DNA of 64,000 nt from Paenibacillus psychroresistens (GCF_009728935.1 NZ_CP034235.1:466501-530500); one strand, 5' to 3'; shown: positions 45,267 through 53,929, numbered from the stretch's first letter. A program made the numbers and translations. Notes: generated from the sequence alone by a model not told the origin.

Positions 45267-45776
45267 TTGAGCAAAAAACAAACGCTATTATTTAAATTTT
45301 CAATTGGTTTGAATATTTTATTAATTGTATTTGCAGCTTGGGGATATGTACATATTAATCGTGTAAAAGAACAGATACTCATTACTGAGGTACAACATAA
45401 TTTAGTAGAGTTAGAAGGATTAATTGCTAATCAGAAGGATAATAATTGGTCAGAGCCCAACTTGGTAACGACTGAATTGGGAGACGTATTGAACGGAATT
45501 TCGCTTGGTATCTCAACTGACGGCCAATTAGGAATTCCCTCCAAAAATGATAAGAAAATTCTTAATAACTTACTTTATAAATTAAGGCAATTTCCTAATG
45601 ATGAATTATATAAGTTTGCTGAATTAACCAAAGAGGACAAAGATAATTTTGAAAACTTGCAAAAAATACTCCGTGAGGTTGGGTTAGGGTTAAATATTAC
45701 AGTTAGTGGTGATATGAAATATTTTATAAAGCAAGCGCAGGAATTAGCAGCGAAAATCGAAGTTCCACTTAAATAG
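45267..45776 (+). CDS. Single-pass membrane protein of unknown function
   Basis: 169 aa from TTG 45267 (GAAAGGGGA 7 nt upstream). One N-terminal membrane segment FSIGLNILLIVFAAWGYVHI, then a helical outer domain of about 135 residues with no recognised family. Probably anchored with the C-terminus outside. Confidence 0.65.
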   Translation: MSKKQTLLFKFSIGLNILLIVFAAWGYVHINRVKEQILITEVQHNLVELEGLIANQKDNNWSEPNLVTTELGDVLNGISLGISTDGQLGIPSKNDKKILNNLLYKLRQFPNDELYKFAELTKEDKDNFENLQKILREVGLGLNITVSGDMKYFIKQAQELAAKIEVPLK

Positions 45777-45803
45777 GTTTCTGAATAGGGGTTATTGGAG
45801 TAA

Positions 45804-46817
45804 ATGGAAGTTAATATTTCAAATGAAATATACAAAGAACTAAATCAGTACGTTTTGGGAGTAAAGAACCTACTTTCAGCCTCAGCAGCATCAACTTTCA
45901 TAATACATAATGATTGTATTGTTAATGAATGGTATACAGGAATTCATGATATTACTGAAACCGGTCGTTTGGTGGATGCAGAATCTAAGTTTAATATAGC
46001 ATCAACCCGCAAAACTTATTTGGGGTTTGCCATTAGCCTTGCTCTCCATGAAGGAAGAATAAAAAGCATTAATGACTATGTTACAGAATATTTAGATGAC
46101 CTGAACAAAGATCTAATGGGAACTACAACAATACGGCATTTGTTAACTCATACTCATGGTTTGCAAGGGCATAACAAAAGAGTATTTTCGCCGGGAACTG
46201 ACTGGCAGTATAATAATGCAGGTGTTAATTTGCTCATCAAAATTATTCACAAGGTATTTGATAAACCACTTGCAAGTGTAATGGAGGAAAGACTTTTTAG
46301 TCCCTATGGATTTACTCAGACTGCTTGGGTAAAAGAGAAAAATGATAAACTAATTTGGCTTGACGAAGATTATATAGGAAACCAAGGCAGTGATGCGAAC
46401 CTCTTTGTAAGTACAAAAGAATTAGCCTTATGGGGATATATTCACTTAACAAAAGGAAAATATATGGGGAGGCAAATTCTACCTAGCTCCATATTTGAGC
46501 AAGCTGTTGAAATTGTTACTCCTTCACACTTAGATGAGATTTTACCTCGGAATGGATTTTTCTGGTGGGTGCAGGATAAGGCACGTGCTATGTCAGAACT
46601 AGGAAGCGAGGTTCCTGTAGGATCATATCAATCCCTTGGATTTTACGGTAATGCAGTATTAGTCATTCCTGAGTATAATGCGGTAGCAGTAAGAATGTTA
46701 AATCAAATCGCACCTAATCCTCCAGAATATGATTATATAAAAGACATACAAAACTTTGGAGACATTGTTTGCAAGTGTATTTTATTACATAAATCTATAA
46801 TGAAATCTCGGGATTAA
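45804..46817 (+). CDS. Serine hydrolase of the beta-lactamase/class C fold
   Basis: 337 aa. Active-site S67-x-x-K70 in NIASTRKTYLGF and the YxN motif in WQYNNAGVN, the first two of three signatures of class C beta-lactamase-like hydrolases; HLLTHTHG-like RHLLTHTHGLQ precedes it. No signal peptide, so cytosolic esterase or peptidase rather than drug-resistance enzyme. Ribosome site is weak (GGAG 3 nt before ATG). Confidence 0.9.
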   Translation: MEVNISNEIYKELNQYVLGVKNLLSASAASTFIIHNDCIVNEWYTGIHDITETGRLVDAESKFNIASTRKTYLGFAISLALHEGRIKSINDYVTEYLDDLNKDLMGTTTIRHLLTHTHGLQGHNKRVFSPGTDWQYNNAGVNLLIKIIHKVFDKPLASVMEERLFSPYGFTQTAWVKEKNDKLIWLDEDYIGNQGSDANLFVSTKELALWGYIHLTKGKYMGRQILPSSIFEQAVEIVTPSHLDEILPRNGFFWWVQDKARAMSELGSEVPVGSYQSLGFYGNAVLVIPEYNAVAVRMLNQIAPNPPEYDYIKDIQNFGDIVCKCILLHKSIMKSRD

Positions 46818-46841
46818 CTTCTTGAGAATGGAGTTGCATGG

Positions 46842-47402
46842 ATGAAAAGGTTAGTGATAATCACAGTCGGTAAAACACATAGCGGGAAAACTACATTTGC
46901 TAAAGAATTAGAACAGCACTTACACAACTCGGTCGTGATTGACCGAGATAACCATGCTGAATTCATCAACACATATTATAAAAACTTGTTACCTATACAG
47001 GGAGCTAATACACTCAAGAACGACATCTCTCGAACAATTGTAGATTATGCAGTTAATGAAACAAATTTTCATCTCATTTTATGTAACGCCAATCGTGGAC
47101 ACAAAGGTCGGTTGGAATTGCTCGAACGTTTCAATCAGAAAGGATTTGTCAGCATACTTGTTAATTTTGATATCCTCGATCATATTCTTCAAATTCGAAT
47201 TGCGAATAGTCAGCGTAGCACAAATATTTTCAGGAGTGCCTCCAATTTTGAAGAAGTATTTAGTCGGCAACAAGTTGAGTCTCATAATGGTGAGGTGATT
47301 ACACCAACAGAAGGGGAATCAGACCATCTGTTTGTAATCAAGGACAGTAATGAAGTTCAGGCCATCATTCAAGAAATTATGAATATCGCTCAAAGCTTGT
47401 GA
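46842..47402 (+). CDS. P-loop kinase of the small AAA/zeta-toxin-like group
   Basis: 186 aa. Walker A G10KTHSGKT17 after VIITV, followed by a VVIDRDNHAEF segment resembling polynucleotide or sugar kinases. It could phosphorylate a small molecule or nucleotide. ATG follows GAATGGAGTTGC. 24 nt after the hydrolase gene on the same strand, so possibly cotranscribed. Confidence 0.8.
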   Translation: MKRLVIITVGKTHSGKTTFAKELEQHLHNSVVIDRDNHAEFINTYYKNLLPIQGANTLKNDISRTIVDYAVNETNFHLILCNANRGHKGRLELLERFNQKGFVSILVNFDILDHILQIRIANSQRSTNIFRSASNFEEVFSRQQVESHNGEVITPTEGESDHLFVIKDSNEVQAIIQEIMNIAQSL

Positions 47403-47420
47403 GGAAAGGGCTGGTAAGTA

Positions 47421-47662
47421 ATGGGTTTGCGAATTATGCACCTTATTATTGCTAATCAGATAGCTGACCAATTATCATTAAAAGATAAACCAACATTTTT
47501 GTTAGGTGGAATTATACCTGATGCTAGATCTACCAAAGAGTTATCCCATTTTTTTGTCGGAAGCCATACATTAAGTATAGTGATAAAACTCTTGATTGCT
47601 CAAAAAAGGACATAGAACAATGTGTTAGTGAAATTATAGAGCAAATACAAGTAAGTGAATGA
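47421..47662 (+). pseudogene. Remnant of a zinc-dependent phospholipase-C-like gene
   Basis: Starts as a full-length-looking gene (GAGGAAAGG upstream; MGLRIMHLIIANQIADQLSL..., PTFLLGGIIPDA), the N-terminus of the zinc-dependent phospholipase-C/hydrolase family. It then breaks: the frame ends at 47615, and a second frame gives a C-terminal tail (TLDCSKKDIEQCVSEIIEQI) to 47662. About two thirds of the gene is missing. Confidence 0.7.
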
Positions 47663-47680
47663 ACAATATGGAGGCAGCAT

Positions 47681-48157
47681 ATGAATATCAGAATAATTCA
47701 AGATAAAGATAACAGCGCCATAGAAGCAATTATTCGGAATTGTTTAATCGAGTTTGGCGGGAATCGTGCAGGGTTAGCATGGGAAGACGAGAGTTTAAGT
47801 CATCTGTCCGTTTATTATTCCCATGAGGGCAGGGCATATTGGGTTGCGTTTGATTCAGATGGGAAGATACTTGGCGGCTGCGGGATTGCGGAATTTGGTT
47901 CTTCTTTGGAAAGGATTTGCGAGCTGCAGAAGATGTATTTGCTTCCAGAGGCGAGAGGAACGGGCATTGCGGCGGAACTGCTAGTGACTGCACTTCGGTT
48001 TGCAACACAGTATTATAAAGCTTGCTATCTGGAGACGCTGCAAAATATGCATTCAGCTAACCGCTTTTATGTGAAATATGGCTTTGAGCAACTGAAAGCA
48101 CCGCTTGCTGGTTCCGACCATTTTGCATGCGATGCATGGTATATTCGTGATTTGTAA
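47681..48157 (+). CDS. GNAT N-acetyltransferase
   Basis: 158 aa. Acetyl-CoA-binding motif around LLPEARGTGIAAELLVTAL (about 85-105, the R/Q-x-x-G-x-G/A loop), then LETLQNMHSANRFYVKYGF near the C-terminus. Substrate unknown. GGAGG lies 9 nt before the ATG. Confidence 0.9.
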   Translation: MNIRIIQDKDNSAIEAIIRNCLIEFGGNRAGLAWEDESLSHLSVYYSHEGRAYWVAFDSDGKILGGCGIAEFGSSLERICELQKMYLLPEARGTGIAAELLVTALRFATQYYKACYLETLQNMHSANRFYVKYGFEQLKAPLAGSDHFACDAWYIRDL

Positions 48158-48208
48158 TTATTTGAATAAACTTTATTAGATAAATATCAGCGAAAGGAAT
48201 GAAATGAA

Positions 48209-48685
48209 ATGAAGAAAAAAGTACTGGTGAAATTGAATGATCTAATTGGTGAAATTGAAATTCAAATTGATGAGACATTTACATATATAAACACTCAAAC
48301 AGGAGAAATTATTACTTTATCGAGAGAAGAGATGAGAGCGGCAGAAGATGAAGGGCCACTTGAAAACTATCCAGATTGGCAAAGAGAGAACATTGAAAAA
48401 GCAATACAAATTATAGAGGATGAAAATGAGGTTTATCTCGATTTCACACTAAGAAACGGGTTTCATGAGTATGAAATTATAGAAGAATTTATTGGGACAA
48501 TAAGCGACACAGAGGTTCGAAAAGAGTTGTTTGGAGTCATTCAAGGAAGAGGCGCATTCAGAAGATTTAAAGACGGAATCAGAGAACATGAAGTAGAAAC
48601 ACAATGGTATGAATTTAAGGAGAAAAAGTTAAGGGAACTAGTTATTGAATGGTGTGAAGAGAATGGCCTTGCAATAGAGGAATGA
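48209..48685 (+). CDS. UPF0158 family protein
   Basis: 158 aa, acidic soluble protein with the UPF0158 pattern: KVLVKLNDLIGEIE, a middle region DENEVYLDF, and the FGVIQGRGAFRRFKDGI signature, ending with WYEFKEKKLRELVIEW. Function unknown. AAAGGAATG before the ATG. Confidence 0.88.
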   Translation: MKKKVLVKLNDLIGEIEIQIDETFTYINTQTGEIITLSREEMRAAEDEGPLENYPDWQRENIEKAIQIIEDENEVYLDFTLRNGFHEYEIIEEFIGTISDTEVRKELFGVIQGRGAFRRFKDGIREHEVETQWYEFKEKKLRELVIEWCEENGLAIEE

Positions 48686-48916
48686 TGAACTATTTGTGCT
48701 GTTCAATAACCCCCAAAAGGGGATTACCGCTTACTACAGGATGTGGGTAATACTGGCCCCGCAATGCATGTTAGATTTGAAGAGCGATGATGATTTTATG
48801 TGATCAAACAGTAACTAAGTGGCTCATTTCTATATTAGCGAATACAATTTGGTATCAGTTTAGTTCAATTAATAGCAGAAGCTATAAACAGAGATGTTTG
48901 TAAAGGAGCGGGACAA

Positions 48917-49312
48917 TTGAATCACGAAATAATAATTAACTTACCAATAAAAGCAGATGAAGTACCAACCTTAAGGGAATTGGTCGGATGGGACGGTAGA
49001 TACAGTGACTATCCTTCACTATTTGAACGTTGTAACTTTTGGGCGGGTCTTAGATATGAAACAAATGAGTTGATTGCATTTGGCTACATTGCTGGAATGG
49101 GATTAGAGCATGGCTACATGGAAGATATAATTGTACATCCGCAATTTCAGAAAAAAGGAATCGGTCAAGCCTTAGTAAAGAAATTACTGGAGGAAGCAGA
49201 TCGTATTAGATTAGAGATTGTAACATTAACCTATGATTCAAAGCATACAGCGTTTTATTCAGAGAGTGGATTCGTACCTTGTTCAGGTGGACTTTGGAGA
49301 AGAAAAGTCTGA
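48917..49312 (+). CDS. GNAT N-acetyltransferase
   Basis: 131 aa, compact GNAT. Acetyl-CoA loop HPQFQKKGIGQALVKKLL (about 74-92) and TAFYSESGFVPCSGGLW at the C-terminus. TTG start with AAAGGAGCGG upstream. Substrate unknown; close to aminoglycoside or polyamine types only in general fold. Confidence 0.9.
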   Translation: MNHEIIINLPIKADEVPTLRELVGWDGRYSDYPSLFERCNFWAGLRYETNELIAFGYIAGMGLEHGYMEDIIVHPQFQKKGIGQALVKKLLEEADRIRLEIVTLTYDSKHTAFYSESGFVPCSGGLWRRKV

Positions 49313-49318
49313 ACTAAC

Positions 49319-49491
49319 ACAATATTCTATTACAACGAAGACGAGATAGAGATGCATGGGGATTACCAGGTGGCTCAATGGAACCAGGAGAAGAGATGGA
49401 ACAAGTAGCTACAAGAGAGTTGTACGAAGAAACTGGTTTGAAAGCACATGAACTTCAATTATTCGAGTCCCCCGGATATTCCGATTATTAA
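49319..49491 (+). pseudogene. NUDIX hydrolase fragment
   Basis: A frame without start codon reads ILLQRRRDRDAWGLPGGS, then the NUDIX box G-x5-E-x7-REL-x-EE-x-G in a complete form (GGSMEPGEEMEQVATREL, YEETGL), and stops at 49491 after YSDY. Both ends of the usual 130-160-residue domain are missing, so it is a remnant directly after the GNAT gene. Confidence 0.8.
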
Positions 49492-49546
49492 TAAATTTCT
49501 TGCGTTACGTTAAAAAACTTATTTTTTAATCATGAGGGGTGAAAAA

Positions 49547-50227
49547 ATGATAGGTAAGTTCGTTTCAATGTTTATGGGACTTTTATTCTTTCAGGCTCCT
49601 TTATTAAACTTTTCGCCTGATGAGGTAGTGGAATACGACAAAATCTACTCCGATGCCATTAGTAAAAATACTGAAATTATATATTCAAGTAGTTATCCCA
49701 AATATCGGTTTATTCAATACATTTCCTCTACCAAGTCTGTAATATTGCACGGATCAAATAACAAGGAAATTCTGGAATTCGAAACTAGAAGACAGACTTT
49801 TTATAATGGACAATACGTTGAGGCGGTATTTGGAACAAAAAATGGAATATGGTCTTTATTTTATGCTGTATTCGATCGGCAAAAATTAGTTAATAATTAT
49901 AGAAACGCTTGTTTAAAAGTACGTAAATACAAAAAAAACTATTATTTCTTCTCTCTGACTCGGCAAACTATGAATAAAAACCCTTGGACCAAGGGTACTG
50001 TATATTTTCTACCCCAAGAAACTTTTGAAAGTACAAATAGTTCAATTGTTTCGTTTGATGAATGGATAAGCAGAACACCCGTTACACCAATTACAAATAT
50101 CACTGTGGAGCCACAAGATTTTTATTTTGTAGATAAGGTTTCATGTCATAAGGCTAATGAATCGATTTTTATTTCGTGGTTCCTTTATAAGCTTAGAATA
50201 AAGGTAAAACTTATTTTCCGAAGCTGA
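49547..50227 (+). CDS. Hypothetical exported protein
   Basis: 226 aa from ATG 49547 (GAGGGGTG upstream). A short N-terminal hydrophobic segment FVSMFMGLLFFQAPLL suggests export or anchoring. The rest is beta-rich and basic at the C-terminus. No recognised domain. Confidence 0.65.
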   Translation: MIGKFVSMFMGLLFFQAPLLNFSPDEVVEYDKIYSDAISKNTEIIYSSSYPKYRFIQYISSTKSVILHGSNNKEILEFETRRQTFYNGQYVEAVFGTKNGIWSLFYAVFDRQKLVNNYRNACLKVRKYKKNYYFFSLTRQTMNKNPWTKGTVYFLPQETFESTNSSIVSFDEWISRTPVTPITNITVEPQDFYFVDKVSCHKANESIFISWFLYKLRIKVKLIFRS

Positions 50228-50244
50228 CGTTTTTCCAATCATTA

Positions 50245-50727
50245 TTAATTGTGACCCTTATCATGATCCTCTTCTGATTCGTTCGAATCCTCATTATTTC
50301 CGGTATTATCTTGGGAATCTGAATGATAAACCATTTCACCGCCATAATGGCCCGTCATTGTAATCGTAAATCCACCACCTGCACAAAGCAATAGGAGCAG
50401 CAGAGTCACAATAGCCGGCCTTCTTCGTAAAAATATCAAATGCAAAGCCAAAACAGCTGCAAAAATAATCAAAGTAGCTACCGCAAAAAATTCATGACGC
50501 TCCAGCAACATATTGATATCTTTCCCTTGCACATGTTCAGCAAAATCTTCTGCCCCGTCTCCAGTAAGATAAGCAGCAATACCTGTGATAAAACCAATGG
50601 AAAGCATAAAGATCGCAATTGTATTAAAAATATTCTTCCAAAGGGAGAGGAACTGGGCAATTACCCCCATCGTCAAAAGAGCAACGGGAAAATGAACAAT
50701 TGCAGCATGCAGCGGTTCAGGAATCAT
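50245..50727 (-). CDS. DUF2231-type membrane protein
   Basis: 160 aa with four membrane helices. The opening PEPLHAAIVHFPVALLTMGV is the DUF2231 signature (conserved His residues, possibly haem or redox). TGHYGGEMVYH follows the last helix. The C-terminal 25 residues are Asp/Glu/Asn/His-rich. AGGAGGAAG precedes the start. Function unknown. Confidence 0.88.
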   Translation of the reverse strand: MIPEPLHAAIVHFPVALLTMGVIAQFLSLWKNIFNTIAIFMLSIGFITGIAAYLTGDGAEDFAEHVQGKDINMLLERHEFFAVATLIIFAAVLALHLIFLRRRPAIVTLLLLLLCAGGGFTITMTGHYGGEMVYHSDSQDNTGNNEDSNESEEDHDKGHN

Positions 50728-50843
50728 AAGGGAACTTCCTCCTATTGTTGGTTAGTTTAATAGCAATACGCTGAACCGAAAATATGAATAGTGTGGTAGA
50801 ATTGTTAGATTAAAGCATCTTATCAACGAAAGGTGGAATAAAA

Positions 50844-51215
50844 ATGAATATATTTATCGACCAAAATGGTGATTCTAAGGTCGCAATTGTAGATAACTCT
50901 GACATCATAATACACAATGTTCAAGATGCATTGGATTTAATGGCTTCTATTAGTTACAACAACGATGGATGTTATAAAATAATAATTAACAAATCGAACA
51001 TAACTAAGGATTTCTTCGAGCTAAAAACCAGACTTGCAGGTGATATACTGCAGAAATATGCGAACTACAAGGTTAAGCTCGCTATTGTTGGAGACTTCGC
51101 CCGGTATAACAGCAAGAGTTTGAAGGATTTTATTTATGAGTGTAACAACGGCAAGCAGGTATTCTTTTTAAAAGATAATCAGGATGCACTTCACGCTCTT
51201 CACAGTATCAATTAA
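50844..51215 (+). CDS. DUF4180 family protein
   Basis: 123 aa soluble protein with the DUF4180 pattern: DSKVAIVDNSDIIIHNVQDALDLMAS, DFFELKTRLAGDILQK, KVKLAIVGDF and a final FLKDNQDALHALHS. STAS-like alternating strands and helices. Function not established. AAAGGTGG upstream. The next gene starts 37 nt later on the same strand. Confidence 0.88.
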   Translation: MNIFIDQNGDSKVAIVDNSDIIIHNVQDALDLMASISYNNDGCYKIIINKSNITKDFFELKTRLAGDILQKYANYKVKLAIVGDFARYNSKSLKDFIYECNNGKQVFFLKDNQDALHALHSIN

Positions 51216-51252
51216 TTACCACTATTAATGGTGAACGATAGGAGGTCTTTCA

Positions 51253-51588
51253 TTGAAATCGAAATATTCCCTCTTCGGTGTAGTTACTTCTGTGGGATGT
51301 ATAATTCTGTGTGCCATTTTTTTGTTATGGAATCCGTATTCAAACACACCAGTGAGTAGAGATACGTGTATCATCATTTTTACAATGTTGATTCTTCCTG
51401 CATGTTTAGGTACTATAACATCGTTTTTGAGAAATCGAATCTTAATGTTTATTGTACTTATCTGGTCGTTGCCATACGGTTTTTATTTATCTGTTGCGTC
51501 AATACCAAGTATTTGGAACCTGTTCAGTTTAGTCCTTATATTATACTTGGTCTCCGCAATACGGATGAGCAAAAGCTACGCTCGTTAA
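51253..51588 (+). CDS. Small polytopic membrane protein
   Basis: 111 aa with four hydrophobic helices and little else. TTG start with TAGGAGGT 7 nt upstream. No recognised family; probably cotranscribed with the DUF4180 gene. Confidence 0.7.
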   Translation: MKSKYSLFGVVTSVGCIILCAIFLLWNPYSNTPVSRDTCIIIFTMLILPACLGTITSFLRNRILMFIVLIWSLPYGFYLSVASIPSIWNLFSLVLILYLVSAIRMSKSYAR

Positions 51589-51663
51589 GCAGTTTATTTT
51601 AGCAAACTTAATGTGCTAAAATAGTTAATATAAATATCCCTCATGAACAAAGGAGAACTGAAA

Positions 51664-52239
51664 ATGAGAAAACTCGTTCTATTTTTGCATGCATCGCTTG
51701 ACGGTTTTGTAGAGGGGCCGAACGGTAATATGGACATTGGCTGGGTTTCCTACGATGCTGATTTGGAGAAACACGCGAAAGAAATTCTGAGTACTGCCGA
51801 CACTGTCATTTGGGGACGTGGGACATATCAGATGATGCACAGTTACTGGCCATCTGTGACTTCGGACCCATCAGCTTCGCAGTATGAACGGAATCATGCC
51901 GAGTGGATCGAAAAGACAGCAAAAATCGTTTTTTCCACGACGCTGGAGAAAGTCGAATGGAACAATTCCAGACTAGTGAACGAAGATATCGAGGAAGAGA
52001 TTAAGAACCTCAAACAGCAGCCAGGCAATGATATGGTCATCCTCGGCAGTCCTAGGCTCGCACACTACCTTATGCAGCTTGATTTAATAGATGAGTATAA
52101 AATTACGGTTTCTCCCGTCCTGATCGGCAGCGGGTTGCCATTATTTCAAGGTCTCAAGGATAAGATCAATCTTAAACTTATCGAAAACAAGACATTTGAT
52201 TCTGGAGCCTTAGGCCTCGTTTACCAGACGGTTAGATGA
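51664..52239 (+). CDS. Dihydrofolate-reductase-like (RibD C-terminal) protein
   Basis: 191 aa of the YyaP/YwjB-like DHFR-fold family. LFLHASLDGFVEGPNG at the N-terminus, DTVIWGRGTYQMMHSYWP and a VILGSPRLAHYLMQLDLIDEY NADPH-binding region. These are reductases related to RibD, not true folate enzymes. ATG 51664 is chosen (AAGGAGAA upstream) over an earlier start at 51643. Confidence 0.9.
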   Translation: MRKLVLFLHASLDGFVEGPNGNMDIGWVSYDADLEKHAKEILSTADTVIWGRGTYQMMHSYWPSVTSDPSASQYERNHAEWIEKTAKIVFSTTLEKVEWNNSRLVNEDIEEEIKNLKQQPGNDMVILGSPRLAHYLMQLDLIDEYKITVSPVLIGSGLPLFQGLKDKINLKLIENKTFDSGALGLVYQTVR

Positions 52240-52304
52240 CCTTGTCTCCTAAAGTAGATTACGCTATCGAGTACGATTGCAAAACGACAACAGGCTGCCG
52301 ACAC

Positions 52305-52402
52305 ATTTAATCCATTGAAATACCGGGTACGATAGTTGAGGAGCTTACTTTGCCGTGGCTCCTTTTTTCTTTTGTTAAAAGATCGGGCAGGATAACGTGG
52401 CT
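52305..52402 (+). repeat. Intergenic repeat element, copy 1
   Basis: Layout: GGGTACGATAGTTGAGGAGC, a hairpin ending CCGTGGCTCCTTTTTTCTTTT, about 13 nt, then CGGGCAGGATAAC. The same order of blocks recurs at 52820-52872 (degraded) and 53810-53883. The T-run after the GAGC/GCTC pairing means it can also terminate transcription. Confidence 0.55.
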
Positions 52403-52455
52403 TTGTGTTAAATTTAAACGGCATTAACAATAAAGTTAAGGGGCGTTTAATTCTA

Positions 52456-52662
52456 ATGGCTACATTAACTACAAGAGAAGAGTTTATAAAGTACTACGAA
52501 CTTGACTACGATGTGATGGTGTACGACATCATGGGAGATTGCATAGCTTATGGGAAAATAACTAAGTACACTACGAACTGCGATATAGTCTATGTTGATG
52601 GAAATCCATACGATACAAGCTCGCATATTATTTACGGGACTGTAGTTTTAGACCCTGAGTAA
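52456..52662 (+). CDS. Small hypothetical protein
   Basis: 68 aa (MATLTTREEFIKYYELDYDV...). Acidic, soluble, no recognised domain. The ATG at 52456 is the natural start of the folded-looking part, but its ribosome site is weak; the frame is open upstream to 52405. It begins 54 bp after the repeat element. Confidence 0.5.
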   Translation: MATLTTREEFIKYYELDYDVMVYDIMGDCIAYGKITKYTTNCDIVYVDGNPYDTSSHIIYGTVVLDPE

Positions 52663-52819
52663 CTTCGTTCATTTAGGAACATTTTTGAAGATGGATTGCA
52701 AAATCGATTCAACCCTCACAAAGTTAAATTATGCTTAAAGATTATTTAACTGTAAATCAGTACATAATTGCTGGAGCTATTCAAGAATTTTAGACATTAA
52801 ACTATCGGATACGAGAGAG

Positions 52820-52872
52820 TAGGATCCTGTTTCGATGGACTCCTTTAACTATTGAAGTAACGGGAAGTTAAC
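52820..52872 (+). repeat. Intergenic repeat element, degraded copy
   Basis: GGATACGAGAG, a GGAT...GACTCCTTT region, then AACGGGAAGTTAAC. It follows the block order of the copies at 52305 and 53805 with more differences. The rest of the 52663-52889 gap shows no gene. Confidence 0.4.
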
Positions 52873-52889
52873 TTGAAAAGAAAATGAAA

Positions 52890-52916
52890 GAGGCTGTTCC
52901 GCTTAGGAACAGCCTC
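52890..52916. terminator. Terminator of the 64-aa minus-strand gene
   Basis: Perfect 11-bp stem GAGGCTGTTCC/GGAACAGCCTC with a 5-nt loop, 7 bp after the stop of the 52924 gene. Confidence 0.85.
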
Positions 52917-52923
52917 AAATAAA

Positions 52924-53118
52924 TTATTTTTTAAATATCTTCAAAATATCCAGAGCTTTGTTATAAACAAATCTTTCCCATCTCGCTAATAAACTATTTC
53001 CATTATCCCCGTTCGCGATTTGAGTAGCGTGACGTTTATGAAAATCTGCTACTCGTTGATTATGTTTATTATGAAATGTGTTGAAACGTTGGTGGCGAAG
53101 GTTTGTTTTTGCGTTCAT
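52924..53118 (-). CDS. Small basic hypothetical protein
   Basis: 64 aa, rich in His, Asn, Arg and Lys (MNAKTNLRHQRFNTFHNKHNQR...), with a helical C-terminus. AGAAGGGAT precedes the ATG. A good promoter (53147-53176) and terminator frame it, which supports a real gene. No recognised domain; the composition could suit nucleic-acid binding. Confidence 0.7.
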   Translation of the reverse strand: MNAKTNLRHQRFNTFHNKHNQRVADFHKRHATQIANGDNGNSLLARWERFVYNKALDILKIFKK

Positions 53119-53146
53119 TGTTTATCCCTTCTTTCCATTTTTTATA

Positions 53147-53176
53147 ATTATATCATGCATGATGATTTATCCACAA
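53147..53176 (-). promoter_or_regulatory. Promoter with 12-bp palindrome and DnaA-box-like -35
   Basis: On the minus strand: -35 TTGTGG (53171-53176), 18-bp spacer, -10 TATAAT (53147-53152). The spacer holds the perfect palindrome ATCATGCATGAT (53152-53163). The -35 overlaps TGTGGATAA (53167-53175), a perfect DnaA box. Regulation by either site is inference. Confidence 0.65.
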
Positions 53177-53305
53177 CAAGATTATCGTTACGTTAACGGA
53201 AACATTAGTTGAAAAAGATGTTCACTCACGTTGCTCTCACGGGACGATTTGGTCGCAGCCAGCGCCGACGGAGCTTGTGCGATGGATAACACCTAACTTG
53301 AAATC

Positions 53306-53348
53306 AAAAAAACAGCGATCGCCTTGCAAAAGCGCATCGCTGTTTTTT
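53306..53348. terminator. Terminator of the Dabb gene
   Basis: Stem AAAAAACAGCGAT/ATCGCTGTTTTTT with a 16-nt loop, just past the stop of the 53350 gene; works in both directions. Confidence 0.85.
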
Positions 53349-53349
53349 G

Positions 53350-53643
53350 TTACACTTCGATATTGGCCGCGATGCTGTCTTCCCGGCCATACTCGCGGAT
53401 GAGCGCAGCGACAGCTTGGTGATGCGGGTTTGGGCCGTATGCCTCGAGAGCTGCCTTGTCTTCGAATCGGACACGAAGCAGTAGCTGGTAGCCTTTGTTG
53501 TTATCCGAGAAATTAATTCCTGCATTCACTTCAACGACACCAGACAAGTGTTGCTTCAGCGCCTTAAAACGCTCCACGATTTCCTGCAACTGTGTGTTGG
53601 TCGTTTGCTCGCCGAATTTCACGAGAATTATGCGATCGATCAT
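53350..53643 (-). CDS. Dabb (stress-responsive alpha/beta barrel) domain protein
   Basis: 97 aa single Dabb domain: IDRIILVKFGEQTTNTQLQE, a central VVEVNAGINFSDNNKGYQLL strand pair, and FEDKAALEAYGPNPHHQAVA, the family signature. Forms a dimeric alpha/beta barrel; role unknown. Start 53643 (MIDRIILVKF) chosen because GGGGGATC lies 6 nt upstream; the frame opens earlier at 53667. Confidence 0.9.
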   Translation of the reverse strand: MIDRIILVKFGEQTTNTQLQEIVERFKALKQHLSGVVEVNAGINFSDNNKGYQLLLRVRFEDKAALEAYGPNPHHQAVAALIREYGREDSIAANIEV

Positions 53644-53809
53644 GTAAAGATCCCCCACTTTCCTCAAAATTTATACTCTTATGCACTATAGCATGAAACG
53701 ATCAAGCTTCTCCAGTCTGTCATGACTCCACTCATCACCTCGAAGAACTACTCATCTACGGACACCAGAGAGATGTAGTACTTAACCATATTACAAGTCA
53801 TTATGATTG

Positions 53810-53883
53810 GATACGATAGTGAAATAACGGTTGCTTCGGCAGTCGTTTTTGTTTTCTCAACTATATGAACGGACAGGATAACT
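53810..53883 (+). repeat. Intergenic repeat element, copy 3
   Basis: GGATACGATAGTGAAATAAC, hairpin GACTGCC-like CGGTTGCTTCGGCAGTCG followed by TTTTTG, about 17 nt, then CGGACAGGATAAC. Same block order and spacing as copy 1. The 52-bp repeat that flanks the IS66 copy begins within its last block. Confidence 0.55.
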
Positions 53884-53929
53884 CAAAAAATTTGTTCGGA
53901 AATTAATGGGCAGGATACTTCAGTTGTAA
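53878..53929. repeat. Left 52-bp direct repeat flanking IS66 copy 1
   Basis: Identical to 56395-56446. It starts ATAACTCAAAAAA and ends CTTCAGTTGTAA. Much longer than the 8-bp target duplication normal for IS66. Confidence 0.9.

Noticed and set aside
45804..46817. Beta-lactam resistance gene
   Set aside because: Has SxxK and YxN but no signal peptide and no clear KTG partner; more likely a cytosolic esterase or peptidase.
53167..53175. Replication origin from the DnaA box
   Set aside because: A single box, without dnaA/dnaN genes, a box cluster or an AT-rich unwinding region.
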